NCBI GenBank assembly: GCA_030323885.1
Contig: CM059197.1
Span: 33,249,884-33,313,883, forward strand
Reading direction: 5' to 3'
Length of the DNA: 64,000 nucleotides
DNA from: Branchipolynoe longqiensis
Taxonomy: Eukaryota; Annelida; Polychaeta; Phyllodocida; Polynoidae
The notes under the pieces were generated by a model, which saw only the letters and a list, made by a program, of their open reading frames with translations, did no database searches and was not told the DNA's origin. This document shows positions 20,318 to 31,519 of this stretch, in pieces. Numbering within the stretch: position 1 is the stretch's first letter; every line of letters starts with the position of its first letter. The position numbers and the translations under genes are program-made.

Positions 20318-20559
20318 GCTTAAGCTCAAATCCGTGACGAAGTTTTCCTTTATTTGCAGGTATGTACCTAACGGCAGTCTCCTCCCTCACCTGTCACCTG
20401 GAGGTATCAAGGGAGGTAATGTATGATGTGGGACCGACACACTGGCAAGCCCTCTGTGTACCAGTCATTCAGAGATCGCCAATGTCACTTTGAATTGAGC
20501 GCCCTCGTTTGGAGAAGTTGGGGGTATTATTACCGTCCACTTAAAGTAACCCCTGGCGG
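20318..20559. other. Unassigned stretch
   Basis: No repeat family or gene recognised. Confidence 0.4.
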
Positions 20560-21200
20560 CTCCACACCCATACACACACGCACACACTGACACCCACGGA
20601 CGTAAACATACACACACATGCATATACAACACACACAGCCACACACCGACACACATGCACAGACAAATACACATATACACACAGAGATCAACCTGGAGAA
20701 ACACATACCCACAGAGAGATATACCTACACACAGACGCACACATACACACATGTACATACACATAGGCCACATACACACATACACACATAGACACACACA
20801 TACACCCACAATCACACATATACACCCACAATCACACACAAACACACACAGAGACACATATACAAATACATAAACAACCAAATACAGGCAAATACATACA
20901 CAGAAACACACACAGACACAAACACACAAACATGCACATACATACACACATGGGCACACGCAGGCATGCACAAACACACATACACACAGGCACACACAGG
21001 TTGACACACATATGCAGACACACACATACATTGACATACACACGGACACCAACACACACATACACATATGTTACACATACACAAATACAGACACACAAAC
21101 ACACCCAGACACACACACGTTCAAATACAGACGCAAACAGACACACAGGGGCACCCACAGTTCACACTCATAGTGTACACACACACCACTCGAAGCAAAA
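20560..21200. repeat. CA-rich simple repeat (ACACACAT/CACACAG)n
   Basis: 640 bp of degenerate CACA-based units with internal CATACACACA and CACAGACACA words. Frames through it are open on both strands by composition only. Confidence 0.95.
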
Positions 21201-21241
21201 ACAAACACATGATTCAATATGTCGGTGGTGGGTGAATTTTA

Positions 21242-21300
21242 TGGGGGGGGGGAAGAAAAAAAAAAGAAAAGAAAAAGAAAAGAAAAAGAAGAAGAAAATG
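21242..21300. repeat. Poly-G then GAAAAA simple repeat
   Basis: A short G run followed by AAAGAAAAGAAAAAG units. Confidence 0.85.
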
Positions 21301-21310
21301 GTGTTTTTTT

Positions 21311-21759
21311 AAAACAATTATTTAAGTGTTTGCGTGTATGGAGGCTGACTGGTAAGCCATGCCCCAGACAGATGTGTGACAGTCAGGGGTGAGTGGCAGT
21401 AAGCCCATACTGACAAATCGACCAGAGCTCTTACACACCTGGAGTTACCTTACCTGGTCACGGGCATTTACTCTGCCTGCCCATGGATCTCTCCTCTGTC
21501 CTCGGGGCTTCGCGGTGACTTAGAGTGATCACGTGACTTTGAGAACAAATCGGCCACCCCAGCCTCCTCGTGTGTGGATCACGTGTTTACTGTGGGGAGT
21601 CGCCAGCATCCGAGATCCGTTTACTTTTCTGATTCAGGCCAATTTAATAGGAATAATCCATATGGCGCGCTGAATATTGCCATTGTTTTCTTTTTCTGTT
21701 ATTATTTAATGTTATATTGTCTATATATATATATACAATTTTAAATTTTAAATTCACCG
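21311..21759. other. Unassigned stretch with two CACGTG E-boxes
   Basis: ATCACGTGAC (21528-21537) and ATCACGTGTT (21578-21587) lie 50 bp apart in repeat-free sequence. No gene is recognised nearby. An AT run lies at about 21722-21735. Confidence 0.35.
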
Positions 21760-22035
21760 GACGGGATGGCCGAATGAGTTTTTTTGTTTGTTGTTTGGTA
21801 CATTAATTGTTTAAGCAGGGGACATTTCAGTCGCAGACAACTGGTCTTCCTCATTCCATTGCTCCTAGTAATGCTGAGCATCAGGCTAGGAAGCTACAAG
21901 TATAAATTTTTAAGTCATTAGTTTCACTCGACCAGGATTCGAACCCACGTCCTACCAACACGGGAGACGGACGCTCTAACTCATTTGGCCATCCCATCTG
22001 GTTGAACGTCCATCTCCTGTTTTGGGAGATCGGGG
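21760..22035. mobile_element. SINE-A T2 (-) nested in a SINE-A head (+)
   Basis: The plus-strand head GGACGGGATGGCCGAATGAG TT stops at 21780. A minus-strand SINE-A T2 copy fills 21781-22004. The interrupted head resumes with GAACGTCCATCTCCTG. The inner copy has a full common head (GAGACGGACGCTCTAACTC on plus). Confidence 0.85.
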
Positions 22036-22259
22036 GATCTCGATTTGGAGAGCTGTTGTGAACCATTATCGCACTCTCCATGCAGAGTCATTGTCATGTG
22101 CATAACTTGAATGTCTAAGTAGATGTATGGGGGAAGGCTGGGGAACCTTTTGTGGTTGTGAGCCTTTTGTGATGTTCAGTCCCGGTTCAGCCCCAGCCTG
22201 CTTGCCTTTATTTGGACCTGCAGACCAAGGACTCTGAGATGTCCTGCGGCTGTAGGAGT
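22036..22259. other. Unassigned stretch
   Basis: No family recognised. Confidence 0.4.
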
Positions 22260-23330
22260 GTGCACCCCTACACCACTACACCCCACACTCACCACTCACA
22301 ACCCACCACCCACTGGCTACCACCCACTTACCACCCACCACCCACCAGCCACCAACCACCACGCACGACCCCATTCTCACCACCCACCACCCACCCACCG
22401 CTGACTCACAACCCTCTAACCACTGCCCACCACCTACCACTCAACACCAAACACCTACCACCCACCACTCACTCACCACCCACCACACACTGCCCACCAC
22501 CCACCACTCACCACCAAATACCTACCACCCACCACCCACCAGCCACCAACCAGAATGCACTACCCCATACTCACCACCCACCTCTCAAAACCCACTCACA
22601 ATCACCACCAACCACCCACCAACCACAATGCACTACCCCACACTCACCATCCACCGCTCACCACCCACTCACAATCACCACCCACCACCCACCAACCACA
22701 ATGCACTAGCCCACACTCACCATCCACCACCCACCCACCACTCATTACCCACTCCCAATCACCACCCACCACCCACCACCCACCACCCACCAACCACAAT
22801 GCACTACCACACACTCACCATCCAGTCACAATCACCACCCACCAACCACCAACCACCACATACTACCCCACACTCACTACCCACCACCCACCCCCCACTC
22901 ACAATCACCACCCAACACCCACCAACAACCACATACTACCCCACACTTACCACCACCCACCCACCACCCACCAACCACCACATATTACCCCACACTCACC
23001 ACCCACCAGAAACCAACCTTTCATCACTCACTCACCATCCACCACCCACCACCCACCACTCAACACCAAACACCTACCACCCACCAACCACCAACCACCA
23101 CATACTACCCCACACACACCACCCACCACCCACCCACAGCTCACCACCCACTCACCATTCACCACCCACTGCCCACCACTCACCACTCACCACCAAACAC
23201 ATACCACTCACCACCTACCACCCAGCACCTACCACCTACCACCCACCACCTACCGCCCACCACCCACCACCCACCACCCACGGCACACCACCCATGACCC
23301 CCCCCACACCCCCACACCCTCCACACCCCA
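22260..23330. repeat. (CACCCACCA)n simple repeat
   Basis: About 1.07 kb of CACCCACCACCCACC units. A longer-range period is visible around AACCACAATGCACTACCCCA and ACCACATACTACCCCACAC. Confidence 0.95.
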
Positions 23331-23565
23331 GGGACCTGTCAACTATTACAGGATGATGGAGCTGCTGGAAATCTAATTGCAGACTGAAGAGGGATTTGAT
23401 AAACACTCCAGCCTCTTAGCACAGAATGGAGGGATGGTGGAGTGTGCTAAGGGTCTACGGAACAATGTTGTACTTCAGAATGCAGCCTAATCCCTTCCCA
23501 CGCCCCCCCCCCCCCCCCCCCCCACAAAATATGAGTATCCCAGGTGCTGATGTTTCCTCAGAAAG
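23331..23565. other. Unassigned stretch with poly-C
   Basis: A poly-C tract of about 25 bases lies at 23502-23523. Nothing else is recognised. Confidence 0.4.
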
Positions 23566-23847
23566 ATTTGTTTGTTGAGGTTTCACGCCCTGGTAACATT
23601 TGCGGTTGCATCATGACGGTTGTCGACTTGTGATAGTGCACATCCAGGGTGACTTCATAGTGCTACCCCACTAGCACCATAACATAATAGCCCACTCAAT
23701 CACACTATTATGGTTCTAAGCAAGCCAGCCCTTGCCCAATTCCTATTCCTGTTAATGGCAAGGGCTAGGCTAGGTAGAGTATTTATAGCGTAAGTCCTTG
23801 ATTTGACTCAGCTGGGATTAGAACCCACACGAAGCTAGGCAACAGAA
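23566..23847 (-). mobile_element. SINE-A, diverged T1 copy
   Basis: T1 end at left (TTTCACGCCCTGGTAAC), body (CCCACTCAATCACACTATTA) and a remnant head (GGGATTAGAACCCACA). Confidence 0.7.
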
Positions 23848-24053
23848 TTAAAGTTGGATAGTCCGATGGTTTATAGTTTGTGGCTTTTCTTTTACGAGTA
23901 AATATGTCAGGCTTGTCGTTGTAATCTACTTTACTTTAGATTGAAGTAACTTTCCTTTTCAAGTGAATTTCATCTCGTTTCTCCTATTTTTGATCATTCA
24001 CGGAAAAAAGTAACAAAACATAAACCAACTTGCGTGAGGTGATGCAGCTTTTA
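23848..24053 (-). mobile_element. M1, shortened
   Basis: TTAAAGTTGGATAGTCCGATG opens the copy and GTGATGCAGCTTTTAAC closes it. About 150 bp of interior is lost. Confidence 0.7.
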
Positions 24054-24073
24054 ACAAATGTGACCAGGAGACT

Positions 24074-24832
24074 AAAGTCCTTGTCACATAGCCGTTAGTG
24101 GATGTAGGTGAATGGAGTTGAAAGTTGAACGTAGTTGAACGTAACAACATCCGTACTTGTCCTTGATGTTAACTTGGTAATAATGTGGGTGAGCCGTGAT
24201 CTCCGATTTAATTTTTGGACATGTTCAAAAGAGCGGTATGTTAGAGGCTGAATTTCAAATGTAGTAGAATGTAGTAGAGCATTCCTTTTAATGTACTCTA
24301 GTGTACTATAGCATACTCTAGCATACTCTACCCTCCTCTATCCTACTCTAGCCTACTCTAGCCTACTTTAGTGTACTTTGACCCACACAAAACCATGGCC
24401 GTTCCACGTCATGCATGCCATGGTCATATAGACGTTAGTTGGTGTAGTTGAACGTAGTTGAACATAGTGGAGGCTAACATAGTTGAACATAGTTGAACAT
24501 GGTTGAATGTGGTTGAACGTAGTTGAACGTAGTTGAACATAGTTGAACGTAGTTGAACGTAGTTGAACGTAGTTGAACGTAGTTGAACGTAGTTGAACGC
24601 AGTTGAACGCAGTTGAACGCAGTTGAACGTAGTTGAACGTAGTTGAACGTAGCTGAACGTAGCTGAACGTAGTTGAACATACTGGCATCCGCACAGTAAA
24701 GTATTTATCCGTATCATGTGGCGTACCTTAACGTAGTTTAACAGACTTACACCACGTTTGGCCCCCATTAGCCTCCACTATGTTCACCTACGTTCAACTA
24801 CGTCCACTATTGGCTAGGTGACCAGGGTTTAA
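24074..24832. mobile_element. M7a: DNA element with decamer-filled interior
   Basis: The ends are TAAAGTCCTTGTCACATAGCC and, inverted, TTAAACCCTGGTCACCTAGCC, followed by TAGTGGAYGTAG on both sides. The interior holds the palindrome TTTTGGACATGTTCAAAA (24213-24230) shared with M7b and M7c, a TACTCTAGCA run (24295-24370) and a long AGTTGAACGT array. The array word GAACGTAG also occurs in the subterminal sequence. Confidence 0.7.
24430..24680. repeat. (AGTTGAACGT)n decamer array inside M7a
   Basis: About 24 head-to-tail 10-bp units with C/T and A/G variants. The longest perfect stretch is near 24530-24600. Confidence 0.95.
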
Positions 24833-24945
24833 GAGCCTAAGTGCTGAAATGTTGTTGTTATTTTTATGGATTATACAGGCCGTTAATTCACTCATACATA
24901 AACATGAAAATAATCAAGATCACAGAGTCCTAATTTGGGAAGCCA

Positions 24946-25155
24946 GACCAGATGCCCAAAGGGGGTGAGCATCTACTAACTGTGTGGCAGGTCGTGCGAA
25001 TCGAACCCATGGGGTTCAAACCCTGGCCGAGCCAAACCAATAACTTCTCACTACCTAGCCTTCTTCTGGTCAGGATTGCTAGGATAGGGCAAGGAGCAGT
25101 GGAATGAGGAAGACCAATTGGGAGTGATTGAAATTACTCCTGCTTAATCAAGGCA
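24946..25155 (+). mobile_element. SINE-A T2, diverged head
   Basis: Two B-box-like words (CGAATCGAACCC and GGTTCAAACCCTGG) lie in the head, followed by a shortened body and T2 (GCAGTGGAATGAGGAAGACC). Confidence 0.75.
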
Positions 25156-25199
25156 TTTAATTTCTTTTAATCTATTAGAAAAATATTTTCAATTAAAAT

Positions 25200-25599
25200 G
25201 AAGGGATGGACAGTGGAGATAGGGAGAGAGCAAGGGTGGGGAGGGGATGGGGGTTGGGGTTGGTTGGAGGATGGGGGTTGGGGTTGGGGTTGGTTGGAGG
25301 TTGGGGGTTGGGGGAGGTGTCTGAGAATGAGTAGGACAAAGATTGGCATTGAACTACGCCTAATAATGGGCAAAACCCTCACGTGATCGAACGGTGCGAT
25401 TGTTTCACTGCCTGTTGCACCGTACGTTGATAGATTGTGTGTGGCAGCGGTGCAGTGTCGGTGGGCGCTGAGTGCTGGGTAGTGTGTCTGTTGGTACAAG
25501 CCTGAGAGGCTTCTTCACACCCCTACAGCATCACCATACAAGTAGGCAGTCGCACCCGGGTGGAGTGTACACGGCAGTATTCACACCCTGACACCGGTA
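25200..25599. other. Short GGGGTTGG repeat, then unassigned
   Basis: At 25228-25320 the words GGGGTTGGGG and GTTGGAGG repeat, which could form G-quadruplexes on the plus strand. The rest is unassigned. Confidence 0.5.
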
Positions 25600-26395
25600 A
25601 CTCTGAGTGGGAGAGAGGGAGGGAGGAGGGAGATAAGAGGGAGGGAGCAGGGAGAGAAGAGGGATGGAGCTGGGAGGGAGGAGGGAGAGAAGAGGGAGGG
25701 AGCAGGGATAGAAGAGGCAGGGAGCAGGGAGGGAGCAGGGAGGGAGGAGGGAGAGAAGAGGGGGGAGCAGGGACAGAAGAGGGAGGGAGGAGAGAGGAGG
25801 GAGAGAAGAGGGAGGGAGCAGGGAGAGAAGAGGGAGGGAGGAAGGGGGAGGAGAGAGGGAGGAGGGAGAGAAGAGGGGGGGCGGCAGGGAGGGAAGAGGG
25901 AGGGAGGAGGGAGGGAGGAGGGAGAGAAGAGGGAGGGAGCAGGGAGGGAAGAGGGAGGGAGGAGGGAGGGAGAGGGAGAGAAGAGGGAGGGAGCAGGGAG
26001 AGAAGAGGGAGGGAAGGAGGGGGAGGAGGGAGAGAAGAGGGAGAGAGCAGGGAGAGAAGAGGGAGGGAGGAGGGAGTGGAGGAGGGAGAAAACAGGGAGA
26101 CGGGAGAGAAGATGGGGAGCAGGGAGAGAAGAGGGAGGGAGGAGGGAGGGAGCAGGGAGAGAAGAGGGAGGGAGCAGGGAGAGAGGGGGGAGGAGGGAGA
26201 GAAGAGGGAGGGAGCAGGGAGGGAGCAGGGAGGGAGCAGGGAGGGAGCAGGGAGAGAAGAGGGAGGGAGCAGGGAGAGAAGAGGGGGACGCTGGAGGGAG
26301 CAGGGAGAGAAGAGGGAGGGAGGCGGGAGAGAAGAGGGAGGGAGGAGGGAGAAAACAGGGAGAAGGAGAGAAGAGGGAGGGAGGGAGGAAGAAGT
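25600..26395. repeat. Purine-strand repeat (GGGAGGGAGCAGGGAGAGAAGA)
   Basis: About 800 bp with almost only G and A on plus. Units of about 20-30 bp are built from GGGAGGAGGGAGAGAAGAG and GGGAGCAGGGAG. Confidence 0.95.
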
Positions 26396-26439
26396 ACATG
26401 ATTGACTAAAATGGCTTCCGCCCGGCTGGGGTGTTTACT

Positions 26440-26645
26440 AAATGTTTAGTGCTAGCGATAACGGCCAGACGCAGCTGGCATACAGTGCTTAGAGCCCCTC
26501 ATAGGTGGCGCCAGTACAGTATGTACTGTATGTACTGTACTACATAGGGCCAGTTAGATAGGATATAGTGAGTATACTATAATATAGGGGACTGAAGATA
26601 GATAGTGTCCTTGTTTATATTCCCATAATGGATTGTCCAGCACAT
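26440..26645 (+). repeat. Repeat I (uninterrupted)
   Basis: Contains AACGGCCAGACGCAGCTGGC, ACTGTATGTACTGTACTAC and GATAGTGTCCTTGTTTATAT. The reverse complement occurs at 50645-51334, where M3 interrupts it. Here the site TACTATAATATAGGGGACTG is empty. Confidence 0.8.
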
Positions 26646-26929
26646 ATAATTATATATAATAGTGATGTATAATCATAATACAAGTATAATTAATCAGAAA
26701 CTGTCACTCCTTATTATTATCGTAACTCATCGACTGTACTGCTCTTACTATTAATTGTTCATCGATTATGCACCTGGCCGATTGTGGCGACCCTGTCTGC
26801 AAACGTGGTAACTTGACTAGCCACACTCAGTCACTATAATTATATATATAGATCATATATAATAGCATTAACAGACACATGCACACACAGGAACAGCCCG
26901 ACCTCAAGGACTTCCAACTTAAACTTAAA
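26646..26929. other. Unassigned AT-rich stretch
   Basis: ATATATAATA-type words are frequent. No family recognised. Confidence 0.4.
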
Positions 26930-26985
26930 GGTGCATAATGCGATGTTTTTTGGAAATTGCTGCCATTTTTATTCAAATCTATTTA
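26930..26985 (+). mobile_element. M1 left-end fragment
   Basis: TTAAAGGTGCATAATGCGATG followed by a short unrelated stretch. Confidence 0.55.
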
Positions 26986-27187
26986 TGTTGTTGTTCATTC
27001 ATTGACTAAGCAGGTGGCAAATTAAAAAAATGCCAATTGGTTTTCCTCATTCCACTGCTCCTTTCCCCATCCTAATGATGCCGAACGCCAACCTAGGTAG
27101 CAATGAGTATAAATTTGTTAGTAATGGGTTTCTCTTGAGTAGGCTGTACCAAAACGGGGGGTGGGCACTCAACTCATTCGGACATCC
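26986..27187 (-). mobile_element. SINE-A T2, host of a nested SINE
   Basis: T2 tail, diverged body and head. The outermost head part continues at 27533 (TGTCTGGTT) after the inserted copy. Confidence 0.8.
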
Positions 27188-27520
27188 ACCAGGCATGGTG
27201 GCCGAATCGGTAGAGCACAGACCTCGCGTGCGGAAGCTCGGGAGTTTGCGAGTTTGGTTCCCGTTGAGTCAAACCAATGACTTAAAAATTGATACTTGTC
27301 ACTTCCTAGCCTGGTTCTCGGCATTATGAGGCAAGGGCTGGTTAGCTCGGTGTCAGGATAATGTGACCGAATGGGATATTGGGTCATGGTGCCGGTGGCC
27401 TGATTTCCCACTTGGGCAGCACTATAAAATTGCCATGAGTGCGTACTGTCACAAGTCGGTACCCATCCTGATATGACCTTAGATGTTGCTAGAACATAAA
27501 ATAACAACAAACAAACAAAC
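27188..27520 (+). mobile_element. SINE-A, variant head, T1: complete 333-bp unit with target duplication
   Basis: ATTCGGACATCC occurs at 27176-27187 and again at 27521-27532, a perfect 12-bp target duplication that fixes both ends. The element starts ACCAGGCATGGTGGCCGAAT, has TTGGTTCCCGTTGAGTC instead of the usual B box, the standard body and T1, and ends ACAACAAACAAACAAAC. It is the best-defined SINE-A in the window. Confidence 0.95.
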
Positions 27521-27712
27521 ATTCGGACATCCTGTCTGGTTACGTTAACTTCAGTTTCAACAAAAAAACATTTCGGGGCTAATTTTGGAGTTATTTCTAA
27601 ATGAAGACATGCACAAATAATTTTGCTACGCCGGTCAGCGTGCCAGATAGTATATGGCTTCAGGAGTGAGTTTTAACAAATTAAATTGACCTAGTATTCC
27701 TTCTATTACATA

Positions 27713-28056
27713 TCAGACAGGATGGCCGAATGAGTTGAGCGTTCGTTTCCGGTTATGGTCGATCGTGGGATTCGAACCCACGGGTTCGAACCCTTGTCGA
27801 GTCAAACCAATGACTTACAACTTGATACTTGTTGCTTCCTAGCCAGGTGCTCGGCATTACTAGGATAGGGCATGTACTGGTTGCCTCAGTGTGGGGATAA
27901 TGTAACTGAGTGGGATAGTACATCATGGTGCTGGTGGCCTGGTCTCCCAGTGGGGCAGCACTGTAAAGTCACCATGAGTGCGCACTGTCACAAGTCTGTA
28001 CATGTCATGATATGACGTTCCATGTTGCCAGGATGTAAAACTCCAACAACCAAGCA
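27713..28056 (+). mobile_element. SINE-A, common head, T1 tail
   Basis: Complete copy with a duplicated B-box-like word (GGATTCGAACCC and GGGTTCGAACCC) and T1 end (TGTTGCCAGGATGTAAAACTCC). Confidence 0.9.
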
Positions 28057-28083
28057 ACCTTCTCTTCTATTCCGCTGTAACAC

Positions 28084-28438
28084 TTAAAGCTGCATAGTCC
28101 GATGAAATATGAAATTTTCAAAACCAAAACAATTATCTAGTTTTGGTTTTACATATCTAACTTAGATACTGATGCACTTATTGAACATTTGATTCTGCCT
28201 AGAAGGGAATCCTGAGTCAATTTAATAGAATGTGTTACTGTCAAGGTCTATGGTGTGAGAGTTTTGACAAGCTTGTCAAAACTAAATTTCCTTGGTTGCA
28301 CTTCAAATATCTCAAAAGTTTACCATTTAAAATAAAAGTAATTTTAAACTAATGTAGAGTAGATACTAGTGATCGATCTAATATATTTATCTCAGAAAAA
28401 TTGCAGGAACTCAAAACCATCGGACTATGCAACTTTAA
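28084..28438 (+). mobile_element. M1, complete reference copy
   Basis: 355 bp with well-kept ends TTAAAGCTGCATAGTCCGATG and CATCGGACTATGCAACTTTAA, and centre TTTTGACAAGCTTGTCAAAA. It differs from 35489-35843 at scattered positions only. Confidence 0.93.
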
Positions 28439-29089
28439 GGAGGCGAACCTGTAGCTAGAATGGGTGTGTAGTCCTAGCACATTTAAGTGGGTGTTTTAAC
28501 GAGTCCTTGTTGTTTTAGCTTCATACCTTCAATGGATTGTGCGGCTTTAAATAGCCATCCCAGTGTTCAAGCCCCGTATCCAGCCACTGTCATTATACTA
28601 GGTGCAGGCCCTAATTGATCCTGTTTGTATGGATAGCCCAAACTTAATCCCGCATTTAGGAACCACAAGGCAGGTGGTTCTTGGAGTGTCCATCACACAC
28701 TGGCTTTTCAAAACTACTTGAATATCAGTGACACTATAGACATGAAGCCTTCCGTGACAGCATCTTTTCTGTAGCTGACACTGTTCCACTGTCAGTGTTC
28801 ATAGGGGAGATTTTAGTTGGGGGGGGGGGGAGGCGGGGGGAGAGTGGGGAGGGGGGTCTTTGTTGCAGATGAGTCTCCATCCTTTTGTTGTGTTCTGATT
28901 GACAAGTCCGCAACGGTGGAGTAGTTTTTTCGGGGGTTCTTTGTTTGTGTGTGTAGTTTTGTTTGTCATTTTATATATATGTAATTTTTTATTTTTTTGG
29001 TGGGGGCGGGGGAGGGTAGTTTATTTGAGATCTACGTGTCAAATGGTTTCGACTGACAACGCTATTAACCCGGGTTAGAAGATGAACAG
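28439..29089. other. Unassigned stretch, G/T-rich at right
   Basis: One M1 terminus (CAATGGATTGTGCGGCTTTAA at 28529-28549) and poly-G rich sequence (28818-28855). No gene recognised. Confidence 0.4.
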
Positions 29090-29175
29090 TAAACCGGTTT
29101 ATATAATTGACAAGAAGGAGTTAGGTATACAAACCCCGAGGCCAGGCATACCAGGTGTAAGCTATTTACTGTAAA

Positions 29176-29357
29176 TAACTGGTTGGCCCAGGGTAAGGAT
29201 AATGTGACTGAGTGGGGTATCAGGTCATGCTGCTGGCGGCCTGGTCTCCCAGTGGGGCAGCACTATTAAATCGATATTAGTGTAAACTGTCAAAGTCGGA
29301 ACCCGCCCTGATATGACCTTAGATGTTGTCAGGACTTAACACTCCAACAACCAACCT
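29176..29357 (+). mobile_element. SINE-A T1, 5'-truncated
   Basis: Begins inside the body (GGATAATGTGACTGAGTGGG) and ends in T1 (TGATATGACCTTAGATGTTG TCAGGACTT). It lies within the satellite-like region. Confidence 0.85.
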
Positions 29358-29416
29358 TTACTGGTAATACCTACATGAAAGCTAAGTGCAAATATAGTTG
29401 CCCTTGTTAGAAAATA

Positions 29417-29592
29417 TTGTTGTGGGGGTGATGAAGATGGGAGATATTGCGCCTAGAGCGGGACTCGAACCCACATCTCTTTGCATTCCGGGCCAGTGTC
29501 CTAACCATTACACCACCTAGGCTCGCTGATATCACCATACTACCCATACCTACTTGTATATGTGACTCCTTGCCTGAGAGGTCAGTACAGAC
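29417..29592 (-). mobile_element. SINE-B, complete
   Basis: Read on minus it has the leader, GGTGGTGTAATGGTTAGGAC and GGGTTCGAGTCCCGCTC. It sits in a satellite monomer between AAAATATTGT and CAATATATTA. Confidence 0.85.
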
Positions 29593-29597
29593 CACTA

Positions 29598-30690
29598 CAA
29601 TATATTATAATCATGATGCGTTGATGAACACAAGTTGTAAGCAGTTTACTTTAAATACTTACATAACTATTAAATGCCAATATAATAGCTACTATTAGAA
29701 AATATATTATAATCTTTTAACCATAACCCTACAAGCTAACCCCACTCTATCTAACAGAATAAACAAACCATTATATTAACACTCCATCTCAAAATGTTAT
29801 CTCCAACCACATGATAATTATGCAATTCACAACACAACATGCATACAAACCTATGAAGGGAAACTATGCACCTAACCACTCCGTAATGTAAAGGTCTAAT
29901 CAATACACATGTATGTATCTAAGTATGTATGAATACAACATATGACTACTATTGTTATATGTGAATTGTCCAACTATACCATATGTGAGTCTTGGAATGA
30001 TTAATATTGTTATTTCAGCTGACTTGAGCTAGCTGCTGATGACAATATCAGACTACATATACATATATTGTAAATAACTGTATTGTCACATGGCTGGAAG
30101 ACCAGTGCCACAGTGCTGATAAATACTTTATTCAATGAATAAACTATATTTACAAACACAACAAAAAAGAATCATGATGCGTTGCTGGACACCACTTGTA
30201 AATAGCTTACGCTAAATACTGACATAAATATTAAATGCCAATACAGTTTATCCTATTCGAAAATATACTATAATTATGTGGCTTTGCTGGACACCAGATG
30301 TAAGTAAACAGTTTACCTTAAATACATATATACACATTAAGTGCCAAAATAGTCTCTAGTATAAGAAAATATAGTATGAATATGAGGTGTTAATGAACAC
30401 CAGCCGGAAGCAGTTTCCGTTAAATACTTAAAAGTACTGGTGTAGTTCCTTCATCGGAAATTATATTGTAATCATGATTAATTCATTATTTGAGACCAGT
30501 GCTAAGAAGTTTGCGTTAGATACTTACATGAATACCAATACAAAAATAATCCCCATAACAAAAACAACCATTATATTCTAATTATAATGCGTTGCTTGAT
30601 ATCAGTTTCGGTGTTTGATGTTAAATAGTTACATAAAAGGGAAGTGAAGGAAAATATAGTCCCACTTATTCGGAAATAATGTCTATTCAT
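29598..30690. repeat. About 105-bp AT-rich satellite-like monomers
   Basis: Monomers start near 29606, 30168, 30274, 30378, 30469 and 30574. They share TATAATCATGATGCGTTG, GTAAGCAGTTTAC, TTAAATACTTACATAA and AAAATATA words. The middle (29710-30165) is not clearly monomeric. Further monomer pieces flank the SINEs at 29100-29420. Divergence is high. Confidence 0.7.
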
Positions 30691-30699
30691 TAATCTGTT

Positions 30700-30942
30700 A
30701 CCGCATATGTCCCAATAGACATGCGCTGCGCGTGTGCAGACACATTGGATGCGTGTCTATTTAAAATTAAAGAATTTCATTGATTTGTTTTTGTTGTGCC
30801 TCTCAAATAAAGTGGGATTGTCTTATATTATGTGCATTCAGTCTGAATATGATCGTAAATTTGTGCGCGCTTTCAAATTTGAAATGCGGGGTATTCTTCT
30901 CTAGTGGGTGGGTAGCGTGCTTCTATTGGGACATATACGGTA
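30700..30942. mobile_element. M6 DNA element, second copy
   Basis: Ends TACCGCATATGTCCCAATAG and CTATTGGGACATATACGGTA. The interior (AAAGTGGGATTGTCTTATAT) is the reverse complement of the unit duplicated at 6331-6636. It shows the single-unit ancestral form. Confidence 0.88.
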
Positions 30943-31519
30943 TTCATTATTGGCTACTTGCTGTCCACTTATCTGACCACTTAAATATAATTATGTAGCG
31001 GATATTTAAGATTTGAAATGCTCTCATCATTCATATGTAAAGGTTAATAAATGTGCAAAAATTAATAAGTTAGAAATACACACTGTGTATACATTGAAAG
31101 TAAATCTAAGTACTGCACAATGTCCACATTAGGAGTAAATGCTTGTTTGTTTGTTGTTTTAGGTCCTAGCAACATCTAAGGTCATATCAGGATGGGAGGA
31201 GTAAATGTAAAAAGTACACGTTGTCCACATTAAAAGAAACATAAGAAATATGCAATACGTTTATTTACAAAATAAATGTATGAACTTTATGTTGTGTGAA
31301 CATTAATTGCAAAGGTAAAATATACACTGGGTAAGGGTCTGAAATACACACCGTGTCTGTATAAACCGTGTCCACAATTACACACACATATAAAACCCAC
31401 GCACTCATTTTCTCACTGACCACCTCCCCTCCTGGTGCCCCAACCAACTCTCTTCTCACTCACCTCAGCACCACTACACATCTCCCATTTTTTTCACGCC
31501 ATGACCCTAGGTCACAGCA
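30943..31519. other. Unassigned AT-rich stretch
   Basis: Two loose copies of a GTAAATG...CATTGTCCACATTA-like unit lie at 31085-31245. No gene seen. Confidence 0.4.
31142..31196 (-). mobile_element. SINE-A T1 tail only, with 11-bp target duplication
   Basis: A 55-bp insertion containing only the T1 end (ACATCTAAGGTCATATCAGG on plus) and a (GTTT)n-type end. AGGAGTAAATG flanks it perfectly at 31131-31141 and 31197-31207. This is a severely 5'-truncated insertion. Confidence 0.9.

Noticed and set aside
24430..24680. Possible CRISPR-like array of short repeats
   Set aside because: Repeats are contiguous 10-mers without spacers, inside a eukaryotic transposon.
25560..26405. 281-codon Gly/Arg/Glu frame and its opposite-strand partner
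   Set aside because: Translation of a (GGGAGGA)n tract on both strands.
30780..30998. 72-codon frame with Cys-rich hydrophobic text
   Set aside because: It overlaps the M6 element, whose other copy does not keep the frame.
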